From positions 1 through 22,592 of the IMG/VR virus record IMGVR_UViG_3300042914_000546: a stretch of DNA of 22,592 nucleotides; one strand, written 5' to 3'. The position numbers were made by a program, and so were the translations under genes. Within the stretch, counting starts at the first letter, position 1. The number at the start of each line of letters is the position of its first letter. Under the pieces are notes generated by a model. The model made no database searches and had not been told where the DNA came from. It was given only the letters and a program-made list of their open reading frames with translations. The DNA comes from a virus. Positions 22,405 through 22,592 of this stretch are shown here, one piece after another.

Positions 22405-22592
22405 CTAATTCAAGAACGCTGCTTCAGCGGCTCTTCGCTTGACCAGCCCCGGCAGTACCTTGCCGCCACCGCGCACCCACAGGGCGAGTTGCTCCTTGGC
22501 ACCTTCCCAGTCCTGCTCGTCAATCTTGCGCCGCAGGGTGCTGCCGCGATACCGGGCCACGCCAAGATTGTAAGCAAAGTCGGTCATAGCCC
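22405..22592 (-). CDS. GH24 phage lysozyme (endolysin), C-terminal fragment
   Basis: About 62 residues are visible, ending at TAA 22405; the 5' end is outside the window. The segment MTDFAYNLGVARYRGSTLRR followed by W-E-G-A and GGGKVLPGLVKRRAAEAAF closely matches the C-terminal half of T4-type glycoside hydrolase 24 lysozymes, which cleave peptidoglycan during host lysis. The frame stays open across the edge, with an Ala codon before the Met, so this ATG is internal. The catalytic Glu lies in the missing part and cannot be checked. Being upstream of the adaptor gene, it lies inside the late operon rather than in a separate lysis cassette. No holin or spanin gene is visible here. Confidence 0.85.
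   Translation of the reverse strand, partial: AMTDFAYNLGVARYRGSTLRRKIDEQDWEGAKEQLALWVRGGGKVLPGLVKRRAAEAAFLN

Overview
The window looks like part of the genome of a tailed bacteriophage (Caudoviricetes), most likely podovirus-like, infecting a Gram-negative bacterium. The protein families resemble those in phage contigs and prophages of freshwater Betaproteobacteria; that host assignment is inference from remembered sequence patterns, not a search. Supporting evidence: dense overlapping genes, a P22 gp10/T7 gp12-like tail nozzle protein, an SU10-type adaptor, a GH24 endolysin fragment, several repeat-rich virion proteins, and no bacterial housekeeping genes. Capsid, portal, terminase and polymerase genes are not in the window.

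Left arm (1-3144, plus strand): ten small genes in a tight polycistron, mostly joined by 4-nt ATGA or GTGA overlaps. Nearly all are small phage proteins of unknown function. The one recognisable enzyme is a PD-(D/E)XK exonuclease (1972-2727), which marks this as an early or DNA-metabolism region.

Convergence (3145-3233): two hairpins lie between the opposing transcription units. One is a good intrinsic terminator for the minus-strand operon. The other is a weaker candidate for the plus-strand genes.

Right arm (22592 down to 3234, minus strand): one unbroken late operon with no gap above 40 nt. In transcription order it holds an endolysin C-terminus (cut by the window edge), SU10-like adaptor, three-domain tail fibre-like protein, tail nozzle protein with inserted modules, two small virion proteins, a 541-aa tail protein, a 54-aa helical protein, a protein built from seventeen 22-residue repeats, a 113-aa Trp-motif protein, a giant 2278-aa protein, and three Ala/Gly/Gln-rich proteins. 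By position and composition the last four are the best candidates for an internal virion (DNA ejection) complex, by analogy with T7 gp14-16 or P22 gp7/16/20; this is inference.

The most interesting sequences are the 22-residue repeat protein, which shows perfect within-repeat Arg/Asp covariation, and the giant protein, which has three Pro-rich linkers, five 69-residue hendecad coiled-coil repeats, one EF-hand-like loop and a conserved C-terminal motif. No RNA genes, CRISPR array, integrase, reverse transcriptase or mobile element were found.
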